Of a stretch of DNA of 64,000 nt, positions 22,831 through 32,617 are shown in pieces. Both the position numbers and the translations under genes were made by a program. Origin of the DNA: Armillaria gallica (taxonomy: Eukaryota > Basidiomycota > Agaricomycetes > Agaricales > Physalacriaceae). The DNA lies in NCBI GenBank assembly GCA_037576215.1, contig JBANDB010000014.1:434001-498000 (forward strand), written 5' to 3'. The first letter of the stretch is position 1; every line of letters starts with the position of its first letter. The notes under the pieces were generated by a model. It was not told where the DNA came from, made no database searches, and saw nothing but the letters and a program-made list of their open reading frames with translations.

Positions 22831-23336
22831 TCTGGCATAAAAAACGCTCTCTTATGACACGTCGGTGGTCGTGCCACCGATGGAATGTACTTCTCTTGAT
22901 GTATCATGTTGAAACTCTTTGTTGTAATATAGTTTTTTCTTAAACCATTTTTAACCTCTAGACCTATCAAGGACGCGTCATCAGCGTGAATACTTGAGGT
23001 CTTGTTAGATCTGTCCACTATCAACGTGGGATACATTAATGCCAAACAAAATCCTATTTCAGAATTAAAAACTAAATACAGTGGAAGGAAGGAAGGAAGG
23101 AAGGAAGGAAGGTGTTTTTATTAGTAAATGTTAACCAAGAAATGACGCAGATATATATACATTTTCTTCGCGAAAATTGAGCAAGCCAAAGACAAGTAGT
23201 GATTGGTCGGCATCAGGTAAGATCAGTGCAATATTTTGGTAGAATGGCGAAGTACGAAGGAGTGTGGAAAAAGCGTCGAGTTCCTAGACGTAGAATCGTT
23301 AGCACAGAGGCAAAAGCACATTTCTATAGAGAGATC
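22831..23336. other. Intergenic, convergent 3' ends
   Basis: About 500 bases between the 3' ends of the RPA32-like gene (plus) and the small gene on the minus strand. It contains a GGAA microsatellite and AT-rich 3' untranslated sequence, and no open frame of note. Confidence 0.7.
23083..23112. repeat. (GGAA)n microsatellite
   Basis: Thirty bases of perfect GGAA repeat, seven and a half units, in the intergenic space between convergent genes. It is a simple sequence repeat, useful as a marker, with no sign of function. Confidence 0.95.
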
Positions 23337-23818
23337 TTACTTAATATTTGAAGCCACAATCAAACCAGCGACAATGGAAAAGACGGTGAGCAAAGTATCC
23401 TGCAAAGGCAGCTACCTGGACGCCACTGAGACGAGAGTCAAATGACCTGGGAGGACGTACAACCGCAACAGCCATCATGATGACCTTAAACCACTGAATG
23501 GGCCATCCACCTCCTGCCAACGCTTGCTCCGCCGGAACGACCTAAGATAATCAGGGAAAGTCAGAAACAAAACGTGTTTGAACAAAGTCTAGCCTACCAA
23601 GTCCGGAGGAACTGGATGTACTATTGCATGAGCCACAACTCGAGGATCGACAGTATCTTGATACGCCTACCGACGCCATGAGGAACGATGCGGGGAAAGA
23701 ACGCACGAAAAAAAACACATACCATGGTCCTCCAGCTCCTGCGAGGTGAAGGAATCTGGGGACGAGGATAAGGATGAGCAGGGTCGCGGTCTCGTCGTTG
23801 AGTGAGGACCTTGGGCAT
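23337..23818 (-). CDS. Small four-exon membrane protein, copy A of a duplicated unknown family
   Basis: Not recognised. Four exons separated by phase-0 introns of 56-61 bases give 102 residues. Exon 1 (23723-23818) is basic and proline-rich (MPKVLTQRRDRDPAHPYPRP). Exon 2 is AYQDTVDPRVVAHAIVHPVP followed by PDL. Exon 3 is VVPAEQALAGGGWPIQWFK followed by VIMMAVAV. Exon 4 is DTLLTVFSIVAGLIVAS, ending NIK and stop. The last two exons make one or two hydrophobic segments at the C-terminus, so the protein looks membrane-inserted with a cytosolic basic N-terminus. Branch sites (TCTGAC, CCTGAT) and a TATA element 50 bases upstream support expression. A second copy with the same exon plan lies 4 kb away on the same strand at 27358-27822. 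Function unknown. Confidence 0.6.
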
Positions 23819-26800
23819 GTTAGAGGTGGTGGTGGTTGAAAAAGGAGATTGTTCGCAGGCCGAGCCGTATAAATACGCGGGGACCAGACTTGTATTAACT
23901 TTTTTGACCACTTCCCAACTTAGAAACCAACAGCAATCGTGTCCAATCACGCTGGAACTGCCGTGACATTTGTTACTTACCCTCCAACCGCCACGACAGC
24001 AAGCTCTTCCGTCGAGGCAAAGGAACAAAGCACGCCTTCGTACTCGTTCGCCTCATCGTGTTCGCACAGCCTTCAGGAGGTTTGCTGTTTCGACAAATAC
24101 CGAATCCCGGCCTGAGTTTTGTAGCAGATTTGTGCACAGCCGTGCACTCGAAGCATCCATCCCGAGCATAGAGAGAGACTTCCTCCTCGACGTCGACTTG
24201 AAGGCTGTTGGAGGGCCTCGCTGCGATTCGAATCGCATTCCCCATTGTTGGATATATTAGGACTAAGGAACCTAAGCAGAATATCGCGTGCTTGTCTGGG
24301 AAATGGACTAGGGCATCGAGTAGTATCCCTATGGAGTCGAGTTGAGTCTTGGGTGTATCGTAACCTTGCAGTTGTCGAAGCCGGCGCTGTTGGGTAACTT
24401 GGGTTGCTGTCCACGCGTCATTTGGAATTCATTGTTTCCTCAATTGATCCACCATTCTTCACCTCTCTGGAACATCACCGTCACACCTTCGCCTTGTGGG
24501 ATATCCAAATGTCGTCCTGCTGTCGTATTCTCTTCAGAGCGTTGTGTGGCGGGGTTCATTGCTCGAATTCGGACTTGAAATAAATTTGGCGCATTGAAAG
24601 TCACATGATCGACCACTGCTCGAACCGAAGTCTCAAAGCGCTTCTACCTGCGCCTCCAAGTCAAAATACGACCACCCCAATAGCCGCCTCCTCATCTTTA
24701 AAACTTGAGATTAATGGATGGGAAATGAGCGTAGCGCGGACTTCATACCAATTGAGCTAACGTGACTCGGAACGACTCGGAAGAGACGAGTATATTTTGT
24801 ACGAAGCTTCACACAGCAGCGGGACAACTTCAAAAGCTATTGGCCGGAGCGAAAGGTACGATGATCAAAGCTTTGGTGACTAAAATTAACCACCACTAAC
24901 GGTGTATTCGAACATTTCAGGCTTTCAGCATTGCAGACATCTAAACTAGACGAGTCAGCTCTTGGTCAATGACGAAAATCGGTGTCGAAGCAAGGAGATA
25001 TACAATGAGGGCTCGGCCCTTGTCGAATTATACATTGGACCATCTTTAACAAAGGTTGACGTCCAAATTGTTTGATCTGCCAGAGTGACCGGTACGGAGA
25101 CAGCGCAATGTCTACTGAAGGCTTATGCAAGACACTCTGATGACTTGGTGCAATGTAAGCTCAGCCGCGACGATATGGCGATATCTCACCATATTAATGT
25201 CCAGCGGCAGCCAAAAATGGCTTGTCCCTTTGTCTTTTTATCTGAAAGACCACAGGGATCATTCGAGTTTGGCAAGTTAACGAGCTCGACAGTCAGTTTT
25301 TGCAACCGTTACTACGCGTCCGTCAAGTAACGGTCAAGGACATCGATGCTACCCTGTCCATCGACAGAAAAATAAAGCTCCGCATGTCCACATCTAGACT
25401 CCGGTCCTCAGACCCTGACGTCAATTACTCGCCACATTCAGTCGTTTTTATCTCGGCGTCAGTATAGCTCGCTTCTCTTGCCCTCAAGCAGCTCGTGCAC
25501 TGGCAAATGACTCAACGGCATCGACCTTCATTTGTCCGAGCTCTGCGTGTTCTCAGGCTTGGTCTTGCACTTTGTGTGCGATCAACATCGCCTGTGTAGC
25601 CGGGACGTCAGATTGCTGGGGCTGTTATAGTCGACAACGATAATTCCATTGCAGTTCAGACGATACTATAACCTCATCCTTTAATGGAACCTCAAGTATG
25701 CTCTCCGTAAATCTTATCCGAATTGGTATTGCTGGTGCGATCTCAGCGAGGAGTCGAGGACTGTGCTCCAATAGTTTTCGAGTCTGGCAAGTCTCTCTAT
25801 AGCAAGTACTACATCCTGACTCATAGACTGGCGATCCTTGGACTATCTTCTTCAGAGAATATGTTCCCGAATCACTCAGTGCGCTGTCGATCATCCTTCT
25901 CTGAATCCTTTGTTGCAACCTCGGAGAGATGACGCGTTTTGAGGTGATATTTGCATCTTTGGGCCGAATCCTAGTCATGGCGCAGGCATCAAGATACTAG
26001 ATTGTTTTTCTCCTGTCGGACGCGTAGTATTTCTTAGATTTCACCCAGCCCACACGGACGTCCGCGAGCAAGCTATTTCAGTTCCAGTAGGTTTGCTTTG
26101 TCCTATTGAATGTTCTCATCTACTTACTGACATACTGTGTTGAGGTCCATTGGCAGCACACGGTTTGCATACTACGCCGTCAGTGGCCCTTTATGATATC
26201 AGAAACTCAACGCTGACTGTGCTAGAAATGAATGCTTTGAACGGCCGAGCGAATAGGCTATACCATTGATGATGCCGCGCCAATTGGAGACATCCTCCCA
26301 CGTCGCGAAAAGCTAACTATGCAAATAGACTATCGCTTCGATGCGCCACCGCGGATGCGAAAGTGACGAGCCAGTAGGACCCTTCTAGTTGAAACCCCGT
26401 TATTGAATTTTGGATTAGGACACCGAGCTTTAATGACTGAAGGACCTGTACAATATCCCACGTGCCAAGCGACGGTCTACGGTTATAAGTAGCATGATGC
26501 TAGGACGAGCTTCGCCGAGGGGCCTGATCCCTAGATAGAGCTACAGTTCAATGTTCTGCATCGCAAGATTAGACGGCCGTGTACTCCAACTCCCTTATTG
26601 GGAGTTCACTTGTCGACTTTAGATCCTCCTGTTCTCACGGTGATTCGGCGACTTCCACTTTTCTCTCCAACAGAGCGAGAGATCGTCACCAAGTATCAGG
26701 TTCAAGACGGGTACTTCATGAGTGCGTTCCTTATTTGGGTCTTAACATTCCAGAGCTAGAAATCGTATTTTCATTACCAAGAAAGTGAGTGATCTTCGTG

Positions 26801-27357
26801 TATGTGCCCTGCGAAGCACCGGTCATCTTGTACCCTCCGATCACTTACGATGAGTTGAACCCCTCTTTAGCCCGATGACACACTGATGGATTCTCATACT
26901 ACGGTGCGCTTAGGTTGCCCGAAGCCCAAGGTTACGTCTCTTATAGGTATGGTGCGACAACCTCCCCGAACCGAATCGGTGCATGTTATTCTGATGTATT
27001 ATTTTGAATATATTTTGTTGGAACCATCGTTTTCGGGAACGCGAACACAATTTTACAAAAATTCAATATGCTCATTGCTCATGGTAATGTATAACCGTAT
27101 TTTAAGAATTCCGAAAGAAATTATACTACAATATGAATCAACAAATGGAAAATAAATTTCTTCGAGGTATCATGTTAGCAGAAGGCAGGTGCAAACACAT
27201 TGGGCCGACTCACTTGGGACCCGCCTCAACTGAAAAATTGTGAACCGTGTTATATACTTAAGGATATGCTTTGAGCAGAAGCAACAAGATGGATATGTTG
27301 GGGTATGTGGGGAGATCCTAGGTATCGGATGTTCACAAGAGAATATTCTTCCGGAGG
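23819..27357. other. Gene-poor island between the two small related genes
   Basis: About 3.5 kb with no protein I can support. Open frames are short, and I see no reverse transcriptase, transposase, terminal repeats or target-site duplications. A 16-base perfect palindrome (TGCGATTCGAATCGCA) is centred near 24229. An RNA polymerase III box-A-like string lies at 24746-24760 on the minus strand without a matching T-arm. The stretch 26980-27170 is clearly more AT-rich than its surroundings. The 200 bases nearest 23818 and 27358 are gene flanks. Confidence 0.6.
23868..23875 (-). promoter_or_regulatory. TATA box of small gene A
   Basis: On the minus strand TATTTATA is followed by CGGCTCGG and, just before the ATG, by a CAACCACCACCACC leader. 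Copy B has the same order: TATATAAA, GGCTCGG, then CAACTACCACCA before its ATG. Confidence 0.5.
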
Positions 27358-27822
27358 TTACTTACTTGTGGTGGTGGCTACCAGACCAGTGATAGCTACA
27401 GAGGCATCCAACTGCGTGTCCTACAATAGAAGCTATCTGAGCGCACGACTGAGCTGCAAGGAATCATATGATAATGACCTACAAGGGGATTAGCGCCGCA
27501 CACTCACAGAATCGCCCGACGTCGGCGGCGCTTGGTGCACCAGAGCGACCTAGAGTGGATAGAAGTCGTCGAATATGATGAGTATGTAGAGCATGTATAA
27601 GGTAGGAGTTAGGCATACCAGGAAAGCATGATACGACCGGTGCACGACACGGTGCTGGGGTGCGACACACAGATACTGACACCTGTTATCGCATGAAAAG
27701 GCTTAGAAAAAAGCACACACCTTGCAAACATCTATCATGGGGTATAAAGGCCAAGGGCGTCGGTAGGGGTGCATGCGACGGGCTCGACGTTGGGAAATTC
27801 TGCCTACTCGTTCCTTCGGCAT
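27358..27822 (-). CDS. Small four-exon protein, copy B of the duplicated unknown family
   Basis: Predicted 87 residues from four exons joined by phase-0 introns, matching the plan of copy A. Exon 1 MPKERVGRISQRRARRMHPY then RRPWPLYP aligns with copy A at MPK, the arginine cluster and HPYxRP. Exon 2 (YLCVAPQHRVVHRSYHAFL) and exon 3 (VALVHQAPPTSGDS) are shorter and more diverged. Exon 4 (DTQLDASVAITGLVATTTSK, stop at 27358-27360) has exactly the same 20-codon length as copy A and shares DT-L, GL-A and the final Lys. The C-terminal segment is less hydrophobic than in A. The third intron is longer (about 86 bases) and contains a shorter possible intron, so exon 3 may differ. Promoter and leader are clearly homologous to copy A. 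It may be decaying or specialised. Confidence 0.5.
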
Positions 27823-27867
27823 GATTGCTGGTGGTAGTTGAGGCAAGAAATTTGCCGTATCCGAGCC

Positions 27868-27875
27868 TTTATATA
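27868..27875 (-). promoter_or_regulatory. TATA box of small gene B
   Basis: Minus-strand TATATAAAGGCTCGG, 46 bases before the ATG at 27822. The downstream GGCTCGG and the CAACTACCACCA leader are shared with copy A, so the duplication included the core promoter. Confidence 0.5.
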
Positions 27876-29355
27876 CCGTGCTCGAATCTCCGATAAGTTC
27901 TCAGTAATCAAGCATAATCACACTTGTGCTGACCGTCGTTAATCGCTTGCAGCCCGTAAGGCGCCACTACAACGACCAAATTCGCGACAAAGTTTCCTTG
28001 TATCGAGAATCGTCCAAGTCGATGTAAGACGGTCACCCGACATAGGACTACATGCTAAGCGGGATTCCCACTGTCCTAGGATCTCTGTAAAGCCTATCGA
28101 TTGAAGTTTCGGACTCGAGATTGAGAAGTCCGAATATGCAGGCGACGGTAGTTCAGCTTTGTCGCATTCCTTCATCCATGTTGTGCGAAATATCGTTCGC
28201 CCTCGATGATGCCATACTAAGTGCTGGATAAAGAAGCAGTGCTGTAGAGGGGCGTTGTCCGTGAAGGGGCCGGGGGTCCCATTATCCATTCCTCGATTTT
28301 CCCGCTGGGCAAGAGGAGTCTTTCATTGTTGAGTACGGAGTGAATTATTGAGAAATATCTGTTGCAAGGTCGGAAAAGATGCCAGAGAGAATTCTGGTCG
28401 CTGAGTAGCCCTTTTGACTTTTTAAATTGGTGTTGACGTGTCGTTTGCCTTGTGGTTGCCACATCCTTCATTTCCGCTTGTGATCTTGGTGATATCCTCG
28501 TCCTATGAACGCTGCGTATGCTGTATCGTCCTCTTGCCAATTTCTGCCTTGAAAGTTATTAGTTATCGTCACTTGAATCTTCAACAATGAATTTGAATTT
28601 GGAATCACATGACTCCATGCGTCATCGCTTGGAGTTGAACTACAACACCGACCGCGTTGATTCAATTTTCTCATACCGTCAGGACTCGAGAAACCAAGTC
28701 AAAGGCGAGGTTTAAATACTCAGCGCTCAGCCACAAAGGCGATCTTAGGTGTTACGTGGGCCATCGCGTATTTGGAACTCGCACCTGGGGTTACAGCTCT
28801 TCGCTGATGGGCGGAGAAATCACCATCCTTAGAGAAAGCAGTCAATGTGATGCATTCAAACTCTGACTGGCTATTACCTGGCCTGTTTAGTGCGTTCCTT
28901 TTCTAATACTTACTCGAAGTCCGATTGGCCTAAGTAAAAGGTAAAACTGTTCAACTTTCATTAGTCAACGTTTACTCACGACTGGTTCAGTGCATACAAT
29001 GATTTACTCTTCACTAATACGAAAGAGGTCAAGACTTGCGTGTTTCGACTCGTCGTCCTCAATTGTTTCCATCTGGACCGGTATCGCTGCTTGCAGTGAC
29101 CTGGGACAACGCGAAACGGAGGTGCTTCTGCGAGAAAGAGGCATTTCAACCAGTCGAAGATTGTGAAACGCAAAATACAGCGAAAGGCCTTGGTTTCCCG
29201 GAGACGATGAAGTCAAAGACAACGCTAACCTTTCCCGGACGTGAAATCACTACGGGATAAGAGCTTTGGCAGAATTACATTCTCACCCAAGCATCAGCAG
29301 GTGCTATTATGGCAGCCATGAAGCTGTTCCCTGCACTGGATATATGCTCTTTTTT

Positions 29356-29374
29356 ACCGTGCACTGTGCACGGT
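29356..29374. repeat. Perfect 9-base inverted repeat
   Basis: ACCGTGCAC-T-GTGCACGGT. The symmetry suits a dimeric protein-binding site or a short hairpin. It is not followed by a T-run and is far from any called gene. Confidence 0.6.
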
Positions 29375-30234
29375 GTCATAGCGTTGCAATTCAAAGATCA
29401 TTCCAATCCTCTTGAAGTGGCACAAGCTATCAAAGAAAGTCGTGCGATCTTTACAATGCTCAAACCCGGAAGCACTCGCTCTCTCCAGTGTTCCTGGAAC
29501 AAGATGACTAGTCGCGAGGTAAATGTGCAGATCCGGACCTGGCAGCGCGCGGACGTTCAAACGTTCAGGTTCGGAGCAGCAAATGTCGCTGGAACAAGAA
29601 ATTAGGGGTTCCCGGAACTACATAGCAGCGCCAGATGTCATAGGACACTAGTGCAACCGTTGCAAGTGTTCCAGGAAGTTTCGCGAAATTTTCTAGTCCG
29701 CAGGTAAAACACCAGGTGATGGGCAGAAACATATCGTTCGGGTATAACCTGGCTTCGATACCCCGAGGACCGATGTCCTTGCAATATAATTCATACCCCA
29801 ATAATTGAGAAACCGTGAACCTTACATTTATCATTCCAAGTAACCGCGATTATTGAGTTTTCACCGCGGCATTAAGTTGTTACTGATGTTGTTTCCGCAC
29901 GGTATTATAAGGCCGGGAGAATTTCACGTTTTTGTGATGCATTTTTGCGGGGTTTTTTTTCGGCGTTTGGTGCATTTGGTTAATATGCGTTTGGGTCGAC
30001 CTGGTGCGTTTCAGTAGAACATTGCCGGACTTACCCTCCTGTAAAGACTCGGCTTGTCAGTCAGCGTCATTTTGCTGCATGATAATTCGCCTCAGGTTGA
30101 ACGAGAATATATGCCATTAATCTGTGACATAGTGCCAGGTGCCATACCTTTGAGAAGGCTCCAAATGTCGTTCGGTAAGTCCAAACACAACTTGCATATC
30201 AATCAAATTTTGATTTTTCACCCCGCGGGACTTG

Positions 30235-30286
30235 ACGCATGCGTTACTGAAGAAAACGCACACGTCAAATAAAAAACGCATGCGTT
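30235..30286. repeat. Paired ACGCATGCGTT palindromes
   Basis: Two copies of ACGCATGCGTT, at 30235-30245 and 30276-30286, spaced about 30 bases apart with AAAACGCACACG between them. The second copy extends to a full 12-base palindrome. Confidence 0.6.
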
Positions 30287-30626
30287 AGGCCAGAAAACGT
30301 CGACGCCTGTGACTGTGACATTCTTGTGACCAGAAGGACCAGAGCGTTCAGTTGCCGGGGAAGCAGTTGCCGCGTAAATCATTCGATTTTACCGGTTCTC
30401 TGTTATGACGACCAAGACTCCAATCTCCCCAAAGCGCTTGATGCCATTGTTGGTGCAGGTAACCATCGGACTTAGTTTTGCTCAGTTCTGCCCAGTCCGG
30501 ATCCGCCTCGTCAAGACTCAATTCCGCACCTGGAGCTCTCTTGTTGAGTTGTATCCCAAGTCCTTGTGTACATCGCACGGTAAAAAAGAACCTGCCCCAT
30601 GCCTTGATATTTTATACTATGTGTCA

Positions 30627-31221
30627 TCACCTTTGAATCAACAATCCTTGTACCATCTCCATGACGCCTAGAAAGGTAGCACGTTCCGTATCACTCAGTT
30701 CTCCTTCAGTTACATTGGATTTCTGCAGAGCGATCCCAACGATGACGCTTTGACGGGATGGCTGCATTATCGACTCTGCCTCTGCTACCCACACCAGGGT
30801 TGCGATCTGCGATGCAAAAAGGTTATGAAGGATTTGTACGTGTTCGGATGGGGCATTTCCCAGTAACGGCGTCAACTGGATGGCGGGAGGTGGCGGAGGA
30901 AGAGATATAGCATTAGGATCTGTGGGATCAATAGCTGGCGGTAACAAAGGCGCAGTGGGCGGCAGAGTCGCTTGAATCTTAGTACTTGCTTCAACACTTT
31001 GTCGATTGACGCAATGAGAAAGATGGATTCACCAGATTTCCTACTTTTCCGAGCTGAGTTACGAGAACAAGGATACGATCCGAGAACGTCTGAATAACGA
31101 CTTGGGTCAAAATTCCAGCCAGCTCTTTCTCTGTCTGGCGAGAGCCCATGGAGGTAAACTCGTAAGAATTTACCAAGTCGGACTCGGAAGACTGCGAACT
31201 TTCGGGCCCCGGGCCAGACAT
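30627..31221 (-). CDS. PSMG3: Proteasome assembly chaperone 3 (PAC3/PSMG3-like)
   Basis: Two exons split by a 55-base intron (30978-31032) encode about 179 residues. The PAC3 family helps build the alpha ring of the 20S proteasome. The N-terminal extension is Ser/Glu-rich (MSGPGPESSQSSESD). The core strand pattern DRILVLVTQLGKVGNLIQA followed by PPPAIQLTPLLGNA is the PAC3 signature. The C-terminal part (LHNLFASQIATLVWVAEAES, SVIVGIALQKSN, FLGVMEMVQGLLI) completes the fold. It is head-to-head with IWR1, with 99 bases between start codons. The low conservation of the family leaves some doubt, but strand order and length fit well. Confidence 0.8.
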
Positions 31222-31320
31222 GACGTAACTTGTCGATTACTGTCCGGATCCAGTTATACATAAAAGGATTGAACAACGATTATTTGTGTGCGCCACCACT
31301 CTTGACTTCAGACTTCCACC

Positions 31321-32482
31321 ATGGACACCGATGCTCAAAATCCTACCCAGCCGTACACGATTCTGCGTATCAAACGTAAACGAAATGAAGAACCTCTTGA
31401 TGCTCTTGTCGTCGAGTCAGGCATTCGTCGCAAGAAATCTCGCGGTGGCATGGGCGTGTTCAAGTTCGCGCAGACAGTAGAGGACGGAGCCTGGAATGAT
31501 CAGAAGATGCACCAGCGAATACAGGTAAGTGTATCTCATGTCTCTTGTTTCCTTGCTTAGTTTTCGCAGGACGAAGTTTCTCGGTTGTCTAGAGAGGAAC
31601 CGACTCTGGCGCCAGAAACCAATCAGCCGACTGTAGCCCAGCCTGCGTCGTCACCTACCAGCAGCCGGCGTCTGTCGACCGACTTCAATCGGAGGTATAC
31701 GATTATAGACCAAGAGGGCGAGGCTACACTTCCAGCTAACCCGTAAGCTTCTTCGGCGTACTAGCGTTCTTCAAGCCACTCAAATCTTTCGCGTTTTCAC
31801 AGACCCAAGATCATTTCTACCAAAGAATTGCCACCTAAGCAGGCAAACCCGAACTTTCGCATGTTTGATGCTGTACCAGAAGACGATGAGAGCTCGCACT
31901 CAATGGATCGAGAGATGGAGAAAATCATGCCCATGCTTAAGGCATATCTCAATGGTGCGATCTTTGGTGCTCTTTTGCGTTTTCTTTGGTTAAATTCTGG
32001 TCCAGTCGACGACGCAGCAGCCTCCGAACCAGCGCCCGAGTCCGGCGACTATGTTTGGGACGTCTTCTACCATAGACCATCGACTTTGAGTGAATGGAAT
32101 GAGGCCGCTACCATTGGGACACTGTATGCTTATTCCAAGTATCTGGCCATTATATTTTCTCATTTTTGTACGCAGAACGGGACTTCCACCTTCTCTCACG
32201 GATCCTTATGACTCTGACTCCGACTCCGAAGCAGAGGATGAAGCGGACGAGGATTCTAATGGTTTGTGTAATTTCTTGTCTTATTGGCGCTCGTGGGCTG
32301 ACACATCTGTAGCGGAGGAATATTATAAAAACGATTATCCTGACGAAGAAGAGTTATCAGACTGGAGCGGAAGTAGCGGTATGTTTGGTGATGCTTCGTT
32401 TGCTTGATGCTGACCTTTTATCTTGGCAGACGAGTTCCATGAACACTCAGATCACGAACAATATTATTATCATTCGGACTGA
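31321..32482 (+). CDS. IWR1: RNA polymerase II nuclear import factor Iwr1
   Basis: About 270 residues over seven exons. Iwr1 binds assembled RNA polymerase II in the cytoplasm, brings it into the nucleus with importin alpha, and is exported again. The N-terminus has YTILRIKRKRNEEPLDALVV, the conserved opening with a basic nuclear-localisation patch, then FKFAQTVEDGAWND. The Iwr1 domain is GDY-VWDVFYH followed by WNEAATIGTLTGLPPSLTDP and an acidic run (DSDSDSEAEDEADEDSN). It ends with AEEYYKNDYPDEEELSDW and a His/Tyr-rich tail. All introns are GT-AG with frame-keeping junctions. The compact divergent promoter with PAC3 suggests joint housekeeping expression. Confidence 0.92.
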
Positions 32483-32617
32483 CACTAACTCTTCAGAGAG
32501 CGTTACTATCACATGTATAATATACACACACAATTTTCATATGCATCGCTAATGTACACCAAACAGCATTTCATGTAGCATAAACTGTACATATACCACG
32601 AATCATCAACTATGTTC

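Larger units (their letters stand above)
27823..30626. other. Gene-poor region with short inverted repeats
   Basis: About 2.8 kb upstream of copy B and downstream of PAC3. I find no supported gene. Features seen: a 9-base inverted repeat with a 1-base spacer at 29356-29374 (ACCGTGCAC T GTGCACGGT), and a cluster of TGCGTT/AACGCA motifs between 29930 and 30290, including the palindrome AACGCATGCGTT at 30275-30286 and nearly the same string at 30235-30245. A 98-codon plus frame at 29309-29605 has no recognisable content. Confidence 0.55.

Noticed and set aside
24222..24237. 16-base palindrome TGCGATTCGAATCGCA
   Set aside because: Perfect symmetry, but it is a single copy with no neighbouring gene or repeat. 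It is noted in the gap entry only.
24720..24790. tRNA-like box A (TTAGCTCAATTGGTA) on the minus strand
   Set aside because: The D-arm string is good, but no anticodon stem, acceptor pairing or GTTCRANNC box B follows within the needed distance, so it is not a tRNA; at most it is a decayed fragment.
26980..27170. AT-rich patch as inserted mitochondrial DNA
   Set aside because: Base composition alone is not enough; translated frames show no mitochondrial protein and no rRNA-like sequence is recognised.
23337..27822. Calling the small duplicated genes pheromone precursors
   Set aside because: Neither protein ends in a CaaX box; the last residues are Lys after a hydrophobic stretch, and a pheromone receptor gene is not nearby.
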